Assembly (NCBI GenBank): GCA_013150955.1
Contig: JAADJD010000055.1
Coordinates: forward strand, 96,661-160,660
DNA length: 64,000 nt
From: Calditrichota bacterium
Lineage (GTDB): Bacteria > Calditrichota > Calditrichia > RBG-13-44-9 > J042
Direction of reading: 5' to 3'
The notes under the pieces are model-generated. The model ran no database searches, was not told where the DNA came from, and was given only the letters and a program-made list of their open reading frames with translations. This document shows, one piece after another, positions 17,827 to 25,800 of the stretch. Each line of letters begins with the position of its first letter. The first letter of the stretch is position 1. Made by a program: the position numbers and the translations under genes.

Positions 17827-17916
17827 ATTTCTACAGCCTGAATTTCCCTTTCGATTTTGCCATCCAGCCATTTATATTGTTCCGTTAAAACAACAAGCGA
17901 AAAGACAGGGATGGGC

Positions 17917-19269
17917 ATGTCTACCCAGCTGCGACGCATGTACTTTCTGCTAAGATTTATGCGTATTACACTGCCCTCGCTGACGCTGTTGGGTATGCTG
18001 GCCATGATACTCATTGATCAACCCTGGGCGGACTGGCTTTACGCCGTGGCACTTGCCGGGTCGGTCGGGATGTTTACCAACACCATTGCCATTAAGATGC
18101 TATTCCACCCTCTGCATCCGACCCCACTCAACCGCCAGGGGGTAATCCCCCGCAACAAAGAACGCATCGCCTACGGACTGAGCCGCGCCATTGAAAATAA
18201 TGTACTCAATCCAGATCAAATATTGGATTACATCGAACACCATCAACTCATCGATCAGGGATTGATTAAAGCCGATAAATATCTGGAAGATTACCTGAGA
18301 GATCCCCAGAACCGCGAACGCATCATCGGCAAAATCATTGAACTTTCCGAAAGATTATTGCCAGAGCTTATGGACAAATCGCTGACCTGGGTGGCCTCGC
18401 GGGCGCGCGAATTCGCCTCGCAGCAGGAAATCCGGGATCAACTGCACAAAGCTATTGTGGAAGGGCTCACCCGCTACCTGGACAAAGAAGAAAATCGCCA
18501 GCAAATTTACCATACCGTTCATCTTTTTTTAAGGAATAACCTCCCCACATTTGCCGAACTGCTGTACCAATTTCTGGAAAAATATCAGGAAAATCTTTCG
18601 GGTATTCGAAAATATCTGACGCGAATTGCGGCCTTGGCAATGGAGGTGAATCCAGAACGGATTCGGGAAGTGATGGAAGAAATGCTGGAGAATCCCGAGA
18701 CCCGTCAACAACTCATTGATTTTATTGATCAGGGAATTAACCGGTTTTACAAATACCTGGAGGAACCGGAAGTTCGCGATCGCCTCTCCGAATATCTGAA
18801 TCGATTCCTGATCTGGTTCGAAGAACAGGGAGTTCCCGCAGTCATGCCTCATATGATCACCTTTCTAAATGATTATCTAAAACGACCTCAGAGCTGGGAT
18901 ACTATAAATACCGTGCTGGATCACCTCACCCGTTTTTTAAGAGAACGCGCCCGGATTTTTTTCCAGCAGCCTGAGCAAAAGGAAAACATTAAGAAATTTC
19001 TTCGTCGCTTAATCGTTGAATTAAACATTCGGCAAATCATTCAGCGGAATCTGGAAAGTCTTCCCATGGACAAGTTCGAAAGTGTCATTATGCAGGCTAC
19101 CGGGGAACACCTGGCCTGGCTGGAGATCCTTGGGGGTATCCTGGGTGCCATTGCAGGATTAAGTTTCATCCACTGGGAATTTATTTTTGTCCTGCCAGCC
19201 TTGATCCTGTCGGTGTTGATCATAGAGAAAGGGCTGGAGATGTTGCAAAGATCAAAGCGGGCTGACTGA
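17917..19269 (+). CDS. DUF445 family membrane protein
   Basis: About 450 residues. N-terminal membrane helices (RITLPSLTLLGMLAMILI; LYAVALAGSVGMFTNTIAIKMLFHP, the DUF445 signature with TNTIAIKMLF) are followed by a long helical region of repeated RLxxYLxxNRxQI-type segments and a C-terminal membrane hairpin (LEILGGILGAIAGL, FIFVLPALILSVLIIE). Similar to the YheB group, whose function is poorly known. I choose ATG 17917 because AGGG precedes it at 6 bp; the track start at 17857 overlaps the hairpin downstream of the selenoprotein gene. Confidence 0.82.
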   Translation: MSTQLRRMYFLLRFMRITLPSLTLLGMLAMILIDQPWADWLYAVALAGSVGMFTNTIAIKMLFHPLHPTPLNRQGVIPRNKERIAYGLSRAIENNVLNPDQILDYIEHHQLIDQGLIKADKYLEDYLRDPQNRERIIGKIIELSERLLPELMDKSLTWVASRAREFASQQEIRDQLHKAIVEGLTRYLDKEENRQQIYHTVHLFLRNNLPTFAELLYQFLEKYQENLSGIRKYLTRIAALAMEVNPERIREVMEEMLENPETRQQLIDFIDQGINRFYKYLEEPEVRDRLSEYLNRFLIWFEEQGVPAVMPHMITFLNDYLKRPQSWDTINTVLDHLTRFLRERARIFFQQPEQKENIKKFLRRLIVELNIRQIIQRNLESLPMDKFESVIMQATGEHLAWLEILGGILGAIAGLSFIHWEFIFVLPALILSVLIIEKGLEMLQRSKRAD

Positions 19270-19291
19270 GCAAACCTGATTTTTTTCTACA

Positions 19292-19420
19292 CTAAGGCTC
19301 ACCGCAATGAAACTGTCTTACTTCCAATAGACTCAAAAACCGCGAAAACAAATCATGCGTATGACCACAGTAAAAACGTCCCGTCTTCAAGCTCCGGAGA
19401 ATGTAGACCACATACTCCAA
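19292..19420 (-). pseudogene. Truncated duplicate of the GIY-YIG gene
   Basis: Same TTG start, upstream sequence and first 29 codons as the gene at 19541-19786 (MEYVVYILRSLKTGRFYCGHT...FSRFL), with a few silent changes. It then diverges into SLLEVRQFHCGEP and stops at TAG (19292). The catalytic Arg/Glu half is missing. It is the broken end of a tandem duplication that also copied the terminator and tRNA 3' part. Confidence 0.8.
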
Positions 19421-19439
19421 CAGCTGCCTCCCCTTAACC

Positions 19440-19464
19440 AAAAAAGGCAGGGAACCATCCCTGC
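19440..19464 (-). terminator. Terminator after the truncated tRNA-like copy
   Basis: GGCAGGGA-TGGT-TCCCTGCC followed by TTTTTT on the minus strand. It is a near copy of the terminator at 19805-19830, duplicated with its surroundings. Confidence 0.85.
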
Positions 19465-19476
19465 CTGCTATCTAAG

Positions 19477-19543
19477 TCGGGGCGGCCAGATTTGAACTGG
19501 CGACCTTGGCGCACCGCGCCACGCTGCTAACCAGGCTGCGCTA
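19477..19543 (-). pseudogene. tRNA-Pro-like sequence lacking the 5' acceptor strand
   Basis: From TAGCGCAGCCTGGTTAGC through the T arm (GCCAG-TTCAAAT-CTGGC) to CGCCCCGA it follows the intact tRNA-Pro next door. The seven bases that should pair with CGCCCCG are the end of the GIY-YIG gene (GGTGTTG) and do not pair. The anticodon arm is TGGCG-CGGTG-CGCCA with a 5-nt loop instead of 7. The TAG of its first bases is also the GIY-YIG stop codon. Unlikely to be a working tRNA. Confidence 0.75.
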
Positions 19544-19786
19544 CAACACCCCCTGCTCCTTCAAAAATCGACCAATCCCTCGTCCCTTAATCCAGCGTTC
19601 CCGACGCACCGCCGACGAACGCGTCGCATGATACTCCCACCACACCAACACCCACGGAATCCCACTCCGCGTGGAAACCGTATCCCCACGATTGTGCCTC
19701 AAAAACCGCGAAAACAAATCATGCGTATGACCACAGTAAAAACGTCCCGTCTTCAAACTCCGGAGAATGTAGACCACGTACTCCAA
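19541..19786 (-). CDS. GIY-YIG nuclease family protein nested in a tRNA-like array
   Basis: 81 residues, starting at TTG 19786 with GGGGAGG 7 bases upstream. Single GIY-YIG domain of the UvrC/UPF0213 type: YVVYIL (GIY strand), FYCGHT (YIG strand, here YCG), R in LFSRFLRHN, and the catalytic Glu in RRERWIKGR. Such small proteins are single-strand or structure-specific nucleases related to homing enzymes. It lies between an intact tRNA-Pro plus terminator upstream and a tRNA-like fragment downstream, and its stop codon TAG lies inside that fragment. A truncated copy follows. Its role in spreading this array is inference. Confidence 0.85.
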   Translation of the reverse strand: MEYVVYILRSLKTGRFYCGHTHDLFSRFLRHNRGDTVSTRSGIPWVLVWWEYHATRSSAVRRERWIKGRGIGRFLKEQGVL

Positions 19787-19804
19787 TAGCTGCCTCCCCT
19801 AACT

Positions 19805-19830
19805 AAAAAAGGCAGGGAGTCTTCCCTGCC
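19805..19830 (-). terminator. Terminator of tRNA-Pro(CGG)
   Basis: GGCAGGGA-AGAC-TCCCTGCC then TTTTTT on the minus strand, about 12 nt after the tRNA 3' end and just before the GIY-YIG ribosome site. Confidence 0.9.
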
Positions 19831-19841
19831 TGCTATCTAAG

Positions 19842-19916
19842 TCGGGGCGGCCAGATTTGAACTGGCGACCTCTTGGTCCCGAACCAAGCGCGCTAACCAG
19901 ACTGCGCTACGCCCCG
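19842..19916 (-). tRNA. tRNA-Pro, anticodon CGG
   Basis: Complete 75-nt cloverleaf. Acceptor CGGGGCG/CGCCCCG with discriminator A, D arm GCGC-AGTCTGGTTA-GCGC, anticodon arm CTTGG-TTCGGGA-CCAAG (anticodon CGG), T arm GCCAG-TTCAAAT-CTGGC. CCA is not encoded (ACTT follows). It is followed by a terminator and the GIY-YIG gene. Confidence 0.95.
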
Positions 19917-19942
19917 AATTTCCATCCTTTCAGCAACATTTA

Positions 19943-20015
19943 CCAAAGAGCCAGATTTAAACTGGCGACCTTGGCGCCATGCGCCACGCAGCGAACCAGG
20001 CTGCGCTACGCCCCG
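19943..20015 (-). pseudogene. tRNA-Pro-like pseudogene with lost 3' acceptor strand
   Basis: Starts CGGGGCGTAGCGCAGCCTGG like the intact tRNA and keeps the T arm (GCCAG-TTTAAAT-CTGGC), but the 3' acceptor strand is CTCTTTG, which cannot pair. The anticodon arm is TGGCG-CATGG-CGCCA with a 5-nt loop, the same architecture as the fragment at 19477. The spacer on its 3' side (AATGTTGCTGAAAGGAT) recurs on its 5' side near 20016-20050, where it follows an even more decayed T-arm-like remnant (20049-20085). Confidence 0.7.
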
Positions 20016-20302
20016 AATTCCTATCCTTTCAGCAACATTTACAAAAGATCCACATTTGAACGGGCATCCCTGGCTTCTCGCTTCTACGCACCGCAAAAAC
20101 TTTCTGTCTTCCCACTTCAGAAATTTCGTCAAAGCTCCTCGGTCTTAACGGATGCCCTGACCTGACTATTCATTCTCCCAATTTTGGCGGCAAAATTTAG
20201 AAAGATTTTCGAATCAATTCAAGCCTTTTAAAAATATGAATGATTCAATGGGGGAAACGAATAAAGCTCAAAGAGGTTCCTGATTCGGGTGCATCCAATC
20301 CA

Positions 20303-21187
20303 TCAAGTAAATACAATGGTCTTATTCTCGTAAACCAATGTTTTGTGCTGTAAATGCCACCAGACGGCTCGTGCCAGAACAATCTTCTCCAGGTCTCGCC
20401 CTTTCCGAATGAAATCAGCAACCGTATCGGTGTGGCTAACCCGCACCACATCCTGCTCGATGATGGGCCCTTCATCCAGATCGGCCGTCACATAGTGACT
20501 GGTGGCTCCAATGACCTTAACCCCTCGCTCATATGCCGAATGATACGGTCGCGCCCCCGGAAAAGCAGGCAAAAACGAATGATGAATGTTGATAATGCGA
20601 TTGGGATACTGCTGGACAAACTCCGGGGTCAAAATCTGCATGTACCGAGCCAGCACAATAAAGTCAATGCGATATTCCTTCAATAGCGCCAGCTCTTTAG
20701 CTTCCTGTTCCCTTTTATTTTCCGGGGTGATGGGAAAGTGGTAAAAATCAATCCCGAACTGCTCAGCCACCGGCTTCAAATCCAGATGGTTGCTAATAAT
20801 CAAAGGGATGTCCACAACAAACTCTCCGGTTTGCCAGCGGGATAGAATATCATACAAACAGTGGGGAAGTTTCGACACGAAAATAGCCATTCGGGATACT
20901 TCCCGGGAGAAATGAAGCGTCCATTTCATCTCAAACCTTCGGGCCAACAGGGTATCGAAATATTCACCGATCTTTTCCCGGGGAATCAAAAAATTTTCCA
21001 GTTCCCACTCGATGCGCATAAAGAAAATTTGCTTGATGGGATCCACATACTGGTCCAGATAAATAATGTTCCCCTGATTTTTTGTGATAAATTCGGTAAC
21101 CGCAGCAATCAATCCCCTGCGGTCCGGGCAATGGATCAACAAAATAACGGAATCCCCATGCTGATTGCGTTGCTGTTCTCCAGCCAT
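20303..21187 (-). CDS. purU: Formyltetrahydrofolate deformylase PurU
   Basis: 294 residues. N-terminal ACT domain (about 10-95, ILLIHCPDRRGLIAAVTEFI) and C-terminal formyltransferase-type domain with the catalytic motif NIHHSFLPAFPGARPYHSAYERGVKVIGATSHYV and DEGPIIEQD. It hydrolyses 10-formyl-THF to THF and formate, balancing one-carbon pools, in the cytoplasm. The Asn/His/Asp triad is intact. Monocistronic as far as can be seen; it starts at an ATG with a 195-bp gap upstream, in which I see nothing. Confidence 0.95.
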   Translation of the reverse strand: MAGEQQRNQHGDSVILLIHCPDRRGLIAAVTEFITKNQGNIIYLDQYVDPIKQIFFMRIEWELENFLIPREKIGEYFDTLLARRFEMKWTLHFSREVSRMAIFVSKLPHCLYDILSRWQTGEFVVDIPLIISNHLDLKPVAEQFGIDFYHFPITPENKREQEAKELALLKEYRIDFIVLARYMQILTPEFVQQYPNRIINIHHSFLPAFPGARPYHSAYERGVKVIGATSHYVTADLDEGPIIEQDVVRVSHTDTVADFIRKGRDLEKIVLARAVWWHLQHKTLVYENKTIVFT

Positions 21188-21382
21188 CTTTTCCGTTTCA
21201 TTATTTGAATGCAGGTTAAAATGTCGGTAAAAATGGGGAATCCTTTATGCCGAAAATTGGGAGGTATGAAAATGAAATCATCATTCCAAAAGAGTCAGGC
21301 TTATTAACATCCCAACACTGTGTATTTTCTGACGATCCAGAACCGGAGCGGAATCAGATTCCAGGAAGAATTCGATTTGCCT

Positions 21383-22261
21383 TTACTCCGGGATGGCCAT
21401 ACGGGTTAAAATCAGGGTTGAGGCGCTATCAAATGTTCCAATCTCATTCCCCTGATAATCCATCATAACCAATCCTTTGAGCAGAACATATCGCTTAACC
21501 AGCCCCAATTCTGTGTAATATTCAAAATAAACCACATCGGGATCCCATTGCCCATTCCGGTCATAATCCGTTAAAACCTGAACTTTAATTGCCTCTATTT
21601 GATAATCTTCCAGAATGGTGACGCTTTCCTTCCCCACGATTTTCTTGTGAACTGGAAATGCATTGCCGTTTTTTGAACGATACACCCACTCCACATCGAT
21701 GAAAAGAGGATACATTAAAACGCGCAACGGTGGTTTCAGAACGACAATGCTATCGGCAGAGAAAGAGGTAAATGGTATTCCCCGACCGGCCATCTCGATA
21801 TAAAATAACGCTTCTTTTGCATCCGAAAACAACCGATGGTTAAATCGCACCATGGGACCGGGTTTGAGTTTGGGTAAACCGACACCGACAAAACCTTCTA
21901 CATAAGCATATTGATAAAAACCATCATCCGCATTATTGTAATAACTCCGAATGATAACCTGATCATCCCGGATTGTTCGAAATTCCTGAAATTCAAAAGC
22001 TTTCGCCTGATTGGGTAATGTTTTCGTTTTATGAATCACAACCCGCAATGTTTCCTCCATTGTAGCCGGCGTCAGCAAGGTATCCGGCTGGACGTTGAAA
22101 AAGGCAGTTTCATACCGGTACTCCCAGAACATCCCAGAAAACAAGGGATACCGAAAAGTGGCAACTTCATAAGCCAGAGGGTCCTTTTGCCGCTCACAGC
22201 TTATAAAGATTACCGAAACAAAAAATAGAATGCCCAGGTAATACATCTTTTTTCCTTTCAT
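21383..22261 (-). CDS. Lipoprotein of unknown function
   Basis: 292 residues with a lipoprotein signal (MYYLGILFFVSVIFISC, lipobox FISC). The rest is predicted beta-rich (FWEYRYETAFFNV, VEWVYRSKNGNAFPVHKKIVG) and contains DYDRNGQWDPDVVYF, an acidic loop resembling a calcium site. Repeated W/Y-rich strands resemble the single-barrel lipoproteins common in this lineage that report on cell-surface properties, but I do not recognise the family. GGGAGG precedes the ATG. Transcribed divergently from the radical SAM gene. Confidence 0.75.
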   Translation of the reverse strand: MKGKKMYYLGILFFVSVIFISCERQKDPLAYEVATFRYPLFSGMFWEYRYETAFFNVQPDTLLTPATMEETLRVVIHKTKTLPNQAKAFEFQEFRTIRDDQVIIRSYYNNADDGFYQYAYVEGFVGVGLPKLKPGPMVRFNHRLFSDAKEALFYIEMAGRGIPFTSFSADSIVVLKPPLRVLMYPLFIDVEWVYRSKNGNAFPVHKKIVGKESVTILEDYQIEAIKVQVLTDYDRNGQWDPDVVYFEYYTELGLVKRYVLLKGLVMMDYQGNEIGTFDSASTLILTRMAIPE

Positions 22262-22362
22262 ATCGCCTCCCGAAATTGAGGTTCAAACCGGAATGTTCGA
22301 TATGTCTTTTCAATAAATCTTATCGGACGAATTTGAACACCAGCGCCTTTTCCGTTTTTCTC

Positions 22363-22392
22363 AAATTCGCACTCGTTTTCGAGTGTGAATTT
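22363..22392. repeat. 13-bp inverted repeat between divergent genes
   Basis: AAATTCGCACTCG-TTTT-CGAGTGTGAATTT, arms of 13 bp with one mismatch, in the 240-bp gap between the lipoprotein and radical SAM genes. There is no T run on either side, so an operator is as likely as a terminator. Confidence 0.5.
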
Positions 22393-22502
22393 ATTGAAGG
22401 CACCAACAAAATAAAGAAAAAGAAAATGATTTCAAATTCTGAACAATTTTTTTGCATTTCCAACCAAATCCCGACTAAATTCATTTAGAAAAAAATTACT
22501 TG

Positions 22503-23993
22503 ATGCAAATGAAAAAATTAAGAGCATTATGTATAAACCCCTGGATTTACGATTTCAGTGCTTACGACTATTTCAGTAAACCCATCGGATTATTATACGT
22601 GGCCGCGTACTTACGACAGCGCGGGGTGGAAATCGATTTTATTGATTGCCTGGACAAACATCACCCAGAATTACTGGCCAGGCAGGGACGCACCAGGCCC
22701 AAGCTTCGAAAATTTGGAACCGGTCCATTTCACCGGGAGATTATCCCCACCCCACCCATGCTGGCATTCATTCCTCGACGATATGCCCGCTATGGCCTTC
22801 CAGAAGATATCTTCCGGAAAGAACTAAAACGCCGTGCCCGTCCAGATGTGGTGCTGGTCACGTCGTTCATGACCTACTGGTATCCCGGCCCTCAGCGTGT
22901 GGTCCAGCTGGTTCGGGAAGTCTTTCCAGGTGTTCCCGTTATTCTGGGCGGTATTTACGCCACCCTGATGCCCGACCACGCCCGTGAGGTGGTTCAACCG
23001 GACTACATAATCCAGGGGCCAGGAGAGATTCAGGTGGCTCAGCTGCTGGCCGATTGGTTTCATCTTCCCGAACTCAAAGAAAACATTCCCCGGCACATCG
23101 ATGAGTATCCCTACCCGGCGTTTGATCTGTATCGCAAGCTGGACTATCTTATCGTGATGACGTCCCGGGGATGCCCCTTCCGCTGTACATTCTGCGCCAC
23201 CTACAAAATCGATGCGCAATTCTCCCAACGGCATCCAGAAAACGTTGTCGAGGAGATTTTGACACAGACCCGGCGTTTGCGGGTACGGGATGTGGCCTTT
23301 TATGACGACGCCCTGCTGATGCAACCCGAAAAACGCATCAAACCGATTCTGTGGGAATTGCTGCGCCAGCGACATCAATTGCGATTCCACACGCCAAATG
23401 GATTGCACGGCCGGTTTATTGATGAAGAAATGGCCTACCTGCTTTACGCCAATAATTTTCGCACCATCCGCATCAGTCTGGAATCGGTTGCAAAGGAACG
23501 ACGCCGGGATATTCACAACAAGATCACTCCCGGGGAAATGACCCGCGCCGTCTACAATCTGGTCAAAGCGGGTTATCAGCCCAAAGATATCGAAACCTAC
23601 ATTATCATGGGCCTGCCCACCCAATCGATCGATGAAGTGGTAGAAACCATGCTGTATGCCCATAGCCTGGGGGTCATTATTCGACTGGCGTCCTTTTCAC
23701 CCATTCCGGGAACGGTGGATTATCAGCGCGCAATTGAACAGGGCTATTTTCCCGCCGATGCCGATCCGCTATTGACCAACAAGACCATCCTGCCCCTGTT
23801 TCGCACCCGGGAGGCTTACGAACGTTTTCACCGAATCAGTCAGCTAGCGCACATGCTGAACGAGGGGGCCAAGCGAGGCGTATCCCTCTTTCATCCCTCA
23901 GATTTCCGAAAGGCGCTGAAACAAGCACTGGAAGATTTTGCCCGGGAACTGGAAGAAAATCCGGTCATGGAAGCAACCGGTGCCCGGGAATGA
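22503..23993 (+). CDS. B12-binding-domain radical SAM protein
   Basis: About 496 residues. N-terminal cobalamin-binding-like Rossmann domain (INPWIYDFSAYDYFSKPIGLLYVAAYLRQRGVEIDFIDCLD; VILGGIYATLMPDHA), then a radical SAM core with the cluster motif SRGCPFRCTFCATYK (CxxxCxxC) near residue 222 and GLPTQSIDEVVETM. There is no DxHxxG in the N-terminal domain, so B12 may not bind tightly. The family does methylations and rearrangements on lipids and natural products; substrate unknown. The track's first codon is TTG, followed at once by ATG 22503; there is no clear ribosome site. Confidence 0.85.
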   Translation: MQMKKLRALCINPWIYDFSAYDYFSKPIGLLYVAAYLRQRGVEIDFIDCLDKHHPELLARQGRTRPKLRKFGTGPFHREIIPTPPMLAFIPRRYARYGLPEDIFRKELKRRARPDVVLVTSFMTYWYPGPQRVVQLVREVFPGVPVILGGIYATLMPDHAREVVQPDYIIQGPGEIQVAQLLADWFHLPELKENIPRHIDEYPYPAFDLYRKLDYLIVMTSRGCPFRCTFCATYKIDAQFSQRHPENVVEEILTQTRRLRVRDVAFYDDALLMQPEKRIKPILWELLRQRHQLRFHTPNGLHGRFIDEEMAYLLYANNFRTIRISLESVAKERRRDIHNKITPGEMTRAVYNLVKAGYQPKDIETYIIMGLPTQSIDEVVETMLYAHSLGVIIRLASFSPIPGTVDYQRAIEQGYFPADADPLLTNKTILPLFRTREAYERFHRISQLAHMLNEGAKRGVSLFHPSDFRKALKQALEDFARELEENPVMEATGARE

Positions 23994-24078
23994 CTCATCC
24001 CGGATGAGGCACTCACCGACGAATGAAGGGTAACCCCGGATTTTTCATTATCTTACGAATTACACGAATTCCAAAAAA

Positions 24079-24246
24079 CCCAGATTATGCATTAGAACCA
24101 CGAATGGCACGAATTAACACAAATAAAAACAATAAAATCCATTGGATTAGATCTGGATGAAAATATGTTTCGGAGTTTATTCGCGATTTTGTAGATATGG
24201 TTTGGTTTCATTCGTGTGATTCGCGGATCAATGCATCATTCGGGTT
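24079..24246 (+). repeat. Interspersed hairpin repeat, copy C
   Basis: Same orientation as copy A: CCCAGATTATGCATTAGAAC at the left, GGATGAAAATATGTTTCGG in the centre, TTCGTGTGATTCGCGGATCA at the right. It fills most of the 347-bp gap between the radical SAM and DUF368 genes; the sequence before it (24048-24078) may be an older fragment. Confidence 0.85.
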
Positions 24247-24340
24247 TATTATCCCAGAAAATGAAATTCCAGAAAACCTTTTCCTGTTCTACAAAACTTC
24301 CAATTGCTTGAATGAAATTGTGGGCTACCATCGGTCAGGA

Positions 24341-25165
24341 TCAATCACTCAGGCGCAGAGACAACCATCCTCCCAGAGCCACCACTGCCAGACTGATGGC
24401 CCAATCCACCCAGCCAATGGGAAAACCCGGGAAAATGGCGTAGAGGGATGCGACAACCAGACCCAGAATAAAGTAGAATGTCTCCCGGGGGTAGGTTTTC
24501 AGCAATATTTCGATCATCCGGGCAAACGACCAGATTCCCGCCAGAATTCCCGTACCCAGAATGGCCAGCGGAAGAAATTCCAGATGTTTCACGGCACGGA
24601 TCACCACCTCGTATTGTCCCAGCAGCACCAGCATAAACGAACCACTGATTCCCGGCACAATCATGGATCCGCCCGAAAGCACCCCGGCAATCAGGAGCAA
24701 AATTACCGCTCCCGTAGATAACTGAAAAACAGCTCCAGTAACATTTCCCGATTGATGTTCCGCCGAATAGAGTGAAAATCCCACAATGATACACATGCCC
24801 AGGAAAAAACTAACCCCCGATACCAGCGTCAGACGCATGTCGGTATGAGAACGGTAAATCGAAGGAATCGACCCTGCAATAAGGCCAATAAAAAACAGAT
24901 AGGTATAATTCGGATAATGCGTCAATAAATAGTCCATGATCCAGGAAAAAATTAAAATGGCCAGAACGGCACCGGCTCCCACTTTCGCCAGAAATTTCAG
25001 ATATTCCATTCGGCGTTCGCGGTTGGTTACAATTTCTCCGATGGCCTCAATCAGGGGTTCGTAGATTCCCAGAACGACCGCCATGGTACCGCCAGAAACA
25101 CCGGGAATGATATTCGCAATTCCGATCAATCCGCCTTTAAACATCAATTTTAAATGATCTTTCAT
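24341..25165 (-). CDS. DUF368 membrane protein, undecaprenyl-phosphate translocase (PopT-like)
   Basis: 274 residues with about eight membrane helices and the two inverted DUF368 signatures GGLIGIANIIPGVSGGTMAVVLGIYEPLI near the N-terminus and GVLSGGSMIVPGISGSFMLVLLGQYE in the middle. DUF368 proteins such as PopT recycle undecaprenyl phosphate across the inner membrane for cell-wall synthesis. The track start is GTG; I take the ATG at 25165, which overlaps the pcm stop (ATGA) and has AAAGG upstream. Confidence 0.88.
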   Translation of the reverse strand: MKDHLKLMFKGGLIGIANIIPGVSGGTMAVVLGIYEPLIEAIGEIVTNRERRMEYLKFLAKVGAGAVLAILIFSWIMDYLLTHYPNYTYLFFIGLIAGSIPSIYRSHTDMRLTLVSGVSFFLGMCIIVGFSLYSAEHQSGNVTGAVFQLSTGAVILLLIAGVLSGGSMIVPGISGSFMLVLLGQYEVVIRAVKHLEFLPLAILGTGILAGIWSFARMIEILLKTYPRETFYFILGLVVASLYAIFPGFPIGWVDWAISLAVVALGGWLSLRLSD

Positions 25166-25800
25166 AGCTGCCACCCTTTCCTGCCAATTAATGGTACAAA
25201 TTTAAATGCCTCTAATTCAACTTCGGTAAATCCGCTGTCTGTTTTTTCGATGACCTTCAGGATTTGATGGTTTTCATCCCCCACGGGAATAATCAGCCGC
25301 CCGCCCCTGTTCAGCTGCTGGATTAACGCGGGCGGTACGGCCGGAGAGCCCGCAGTGACCAGAATCCGATCATAGGGCGCATGAGCAGCCCATCCCAGGC
25401 TGCCATCCCCAACGGTAATGGCCACCCGGTAGTATCCCAGACCCTCCAGAATGTGTCGGGCTTTGACGGCCAGTGCCTGGATCCGTTCCACGGAAAAAAC
25501 CCGATCGGCCAGTTCCGCCAGAATGGCCGTCTGGTACCCGCTACCCGTCCCCACTTCCAGCACCTTTTCATCGCCCTGCAGTTCCAGCATCTCGGTCATG
25601 ATGGCCACCGTGGTGGGATGGGATATGGTCTGGCCATAACCAATCGGCAACGATTTTCCCGAATACGCCTGGCTGCGGATGGCGGGATCGACAAAAAGGT
25701 GTCGCGGAACTTTCCGAAACGCATCGATGACCCGCGGATCGCGGATGCCCGCACCAATGACCAGCTCTTTGACCATCTGTTCTCGCCAGCGTTCAAACAT
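25162..25800 (-). CDS. pcm: Protein-L-isoaspartate O-methyltransferase
   Basis: 212 residues. SAM-binding motif VLEVGTGSGYQTAIL near residue 80, the substrate-recognition segment SLPIGYGQTISHPTTVAIMTEML and GDGSLGWAAHAPYDRILVTA. It methylates L-isoaspartyl residues to start repair of aged proteins in the cytoplasm. ATG 25800 lies inside the end of the glycosyltransferase gene (8-bp overlap); the track's TTG two codons earlier is less likely. Middle gene of a coupled trio with the glycosyltransferase and the DUF368 protein. Confidence 0.93.
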   Translation of the reverse strand: MFERWREQMVKELVIGAGIRDPRVIDAFRKVPRHLFVDPAIRSQAYSGKSLPIGYGQTISHPTTVAIMTEMLELQGDEKVLEVGTGSGYQTAILAELADRVFSVERIQALAVKARHILEGLGYYRVAITVGDGSLGWAAHAPYDRILVTAGSPAVPPALIQQLNRGGRLIIPVGDENHQILKVIEKTDSGFTEVELEAFKFVPLIGRKGWQL

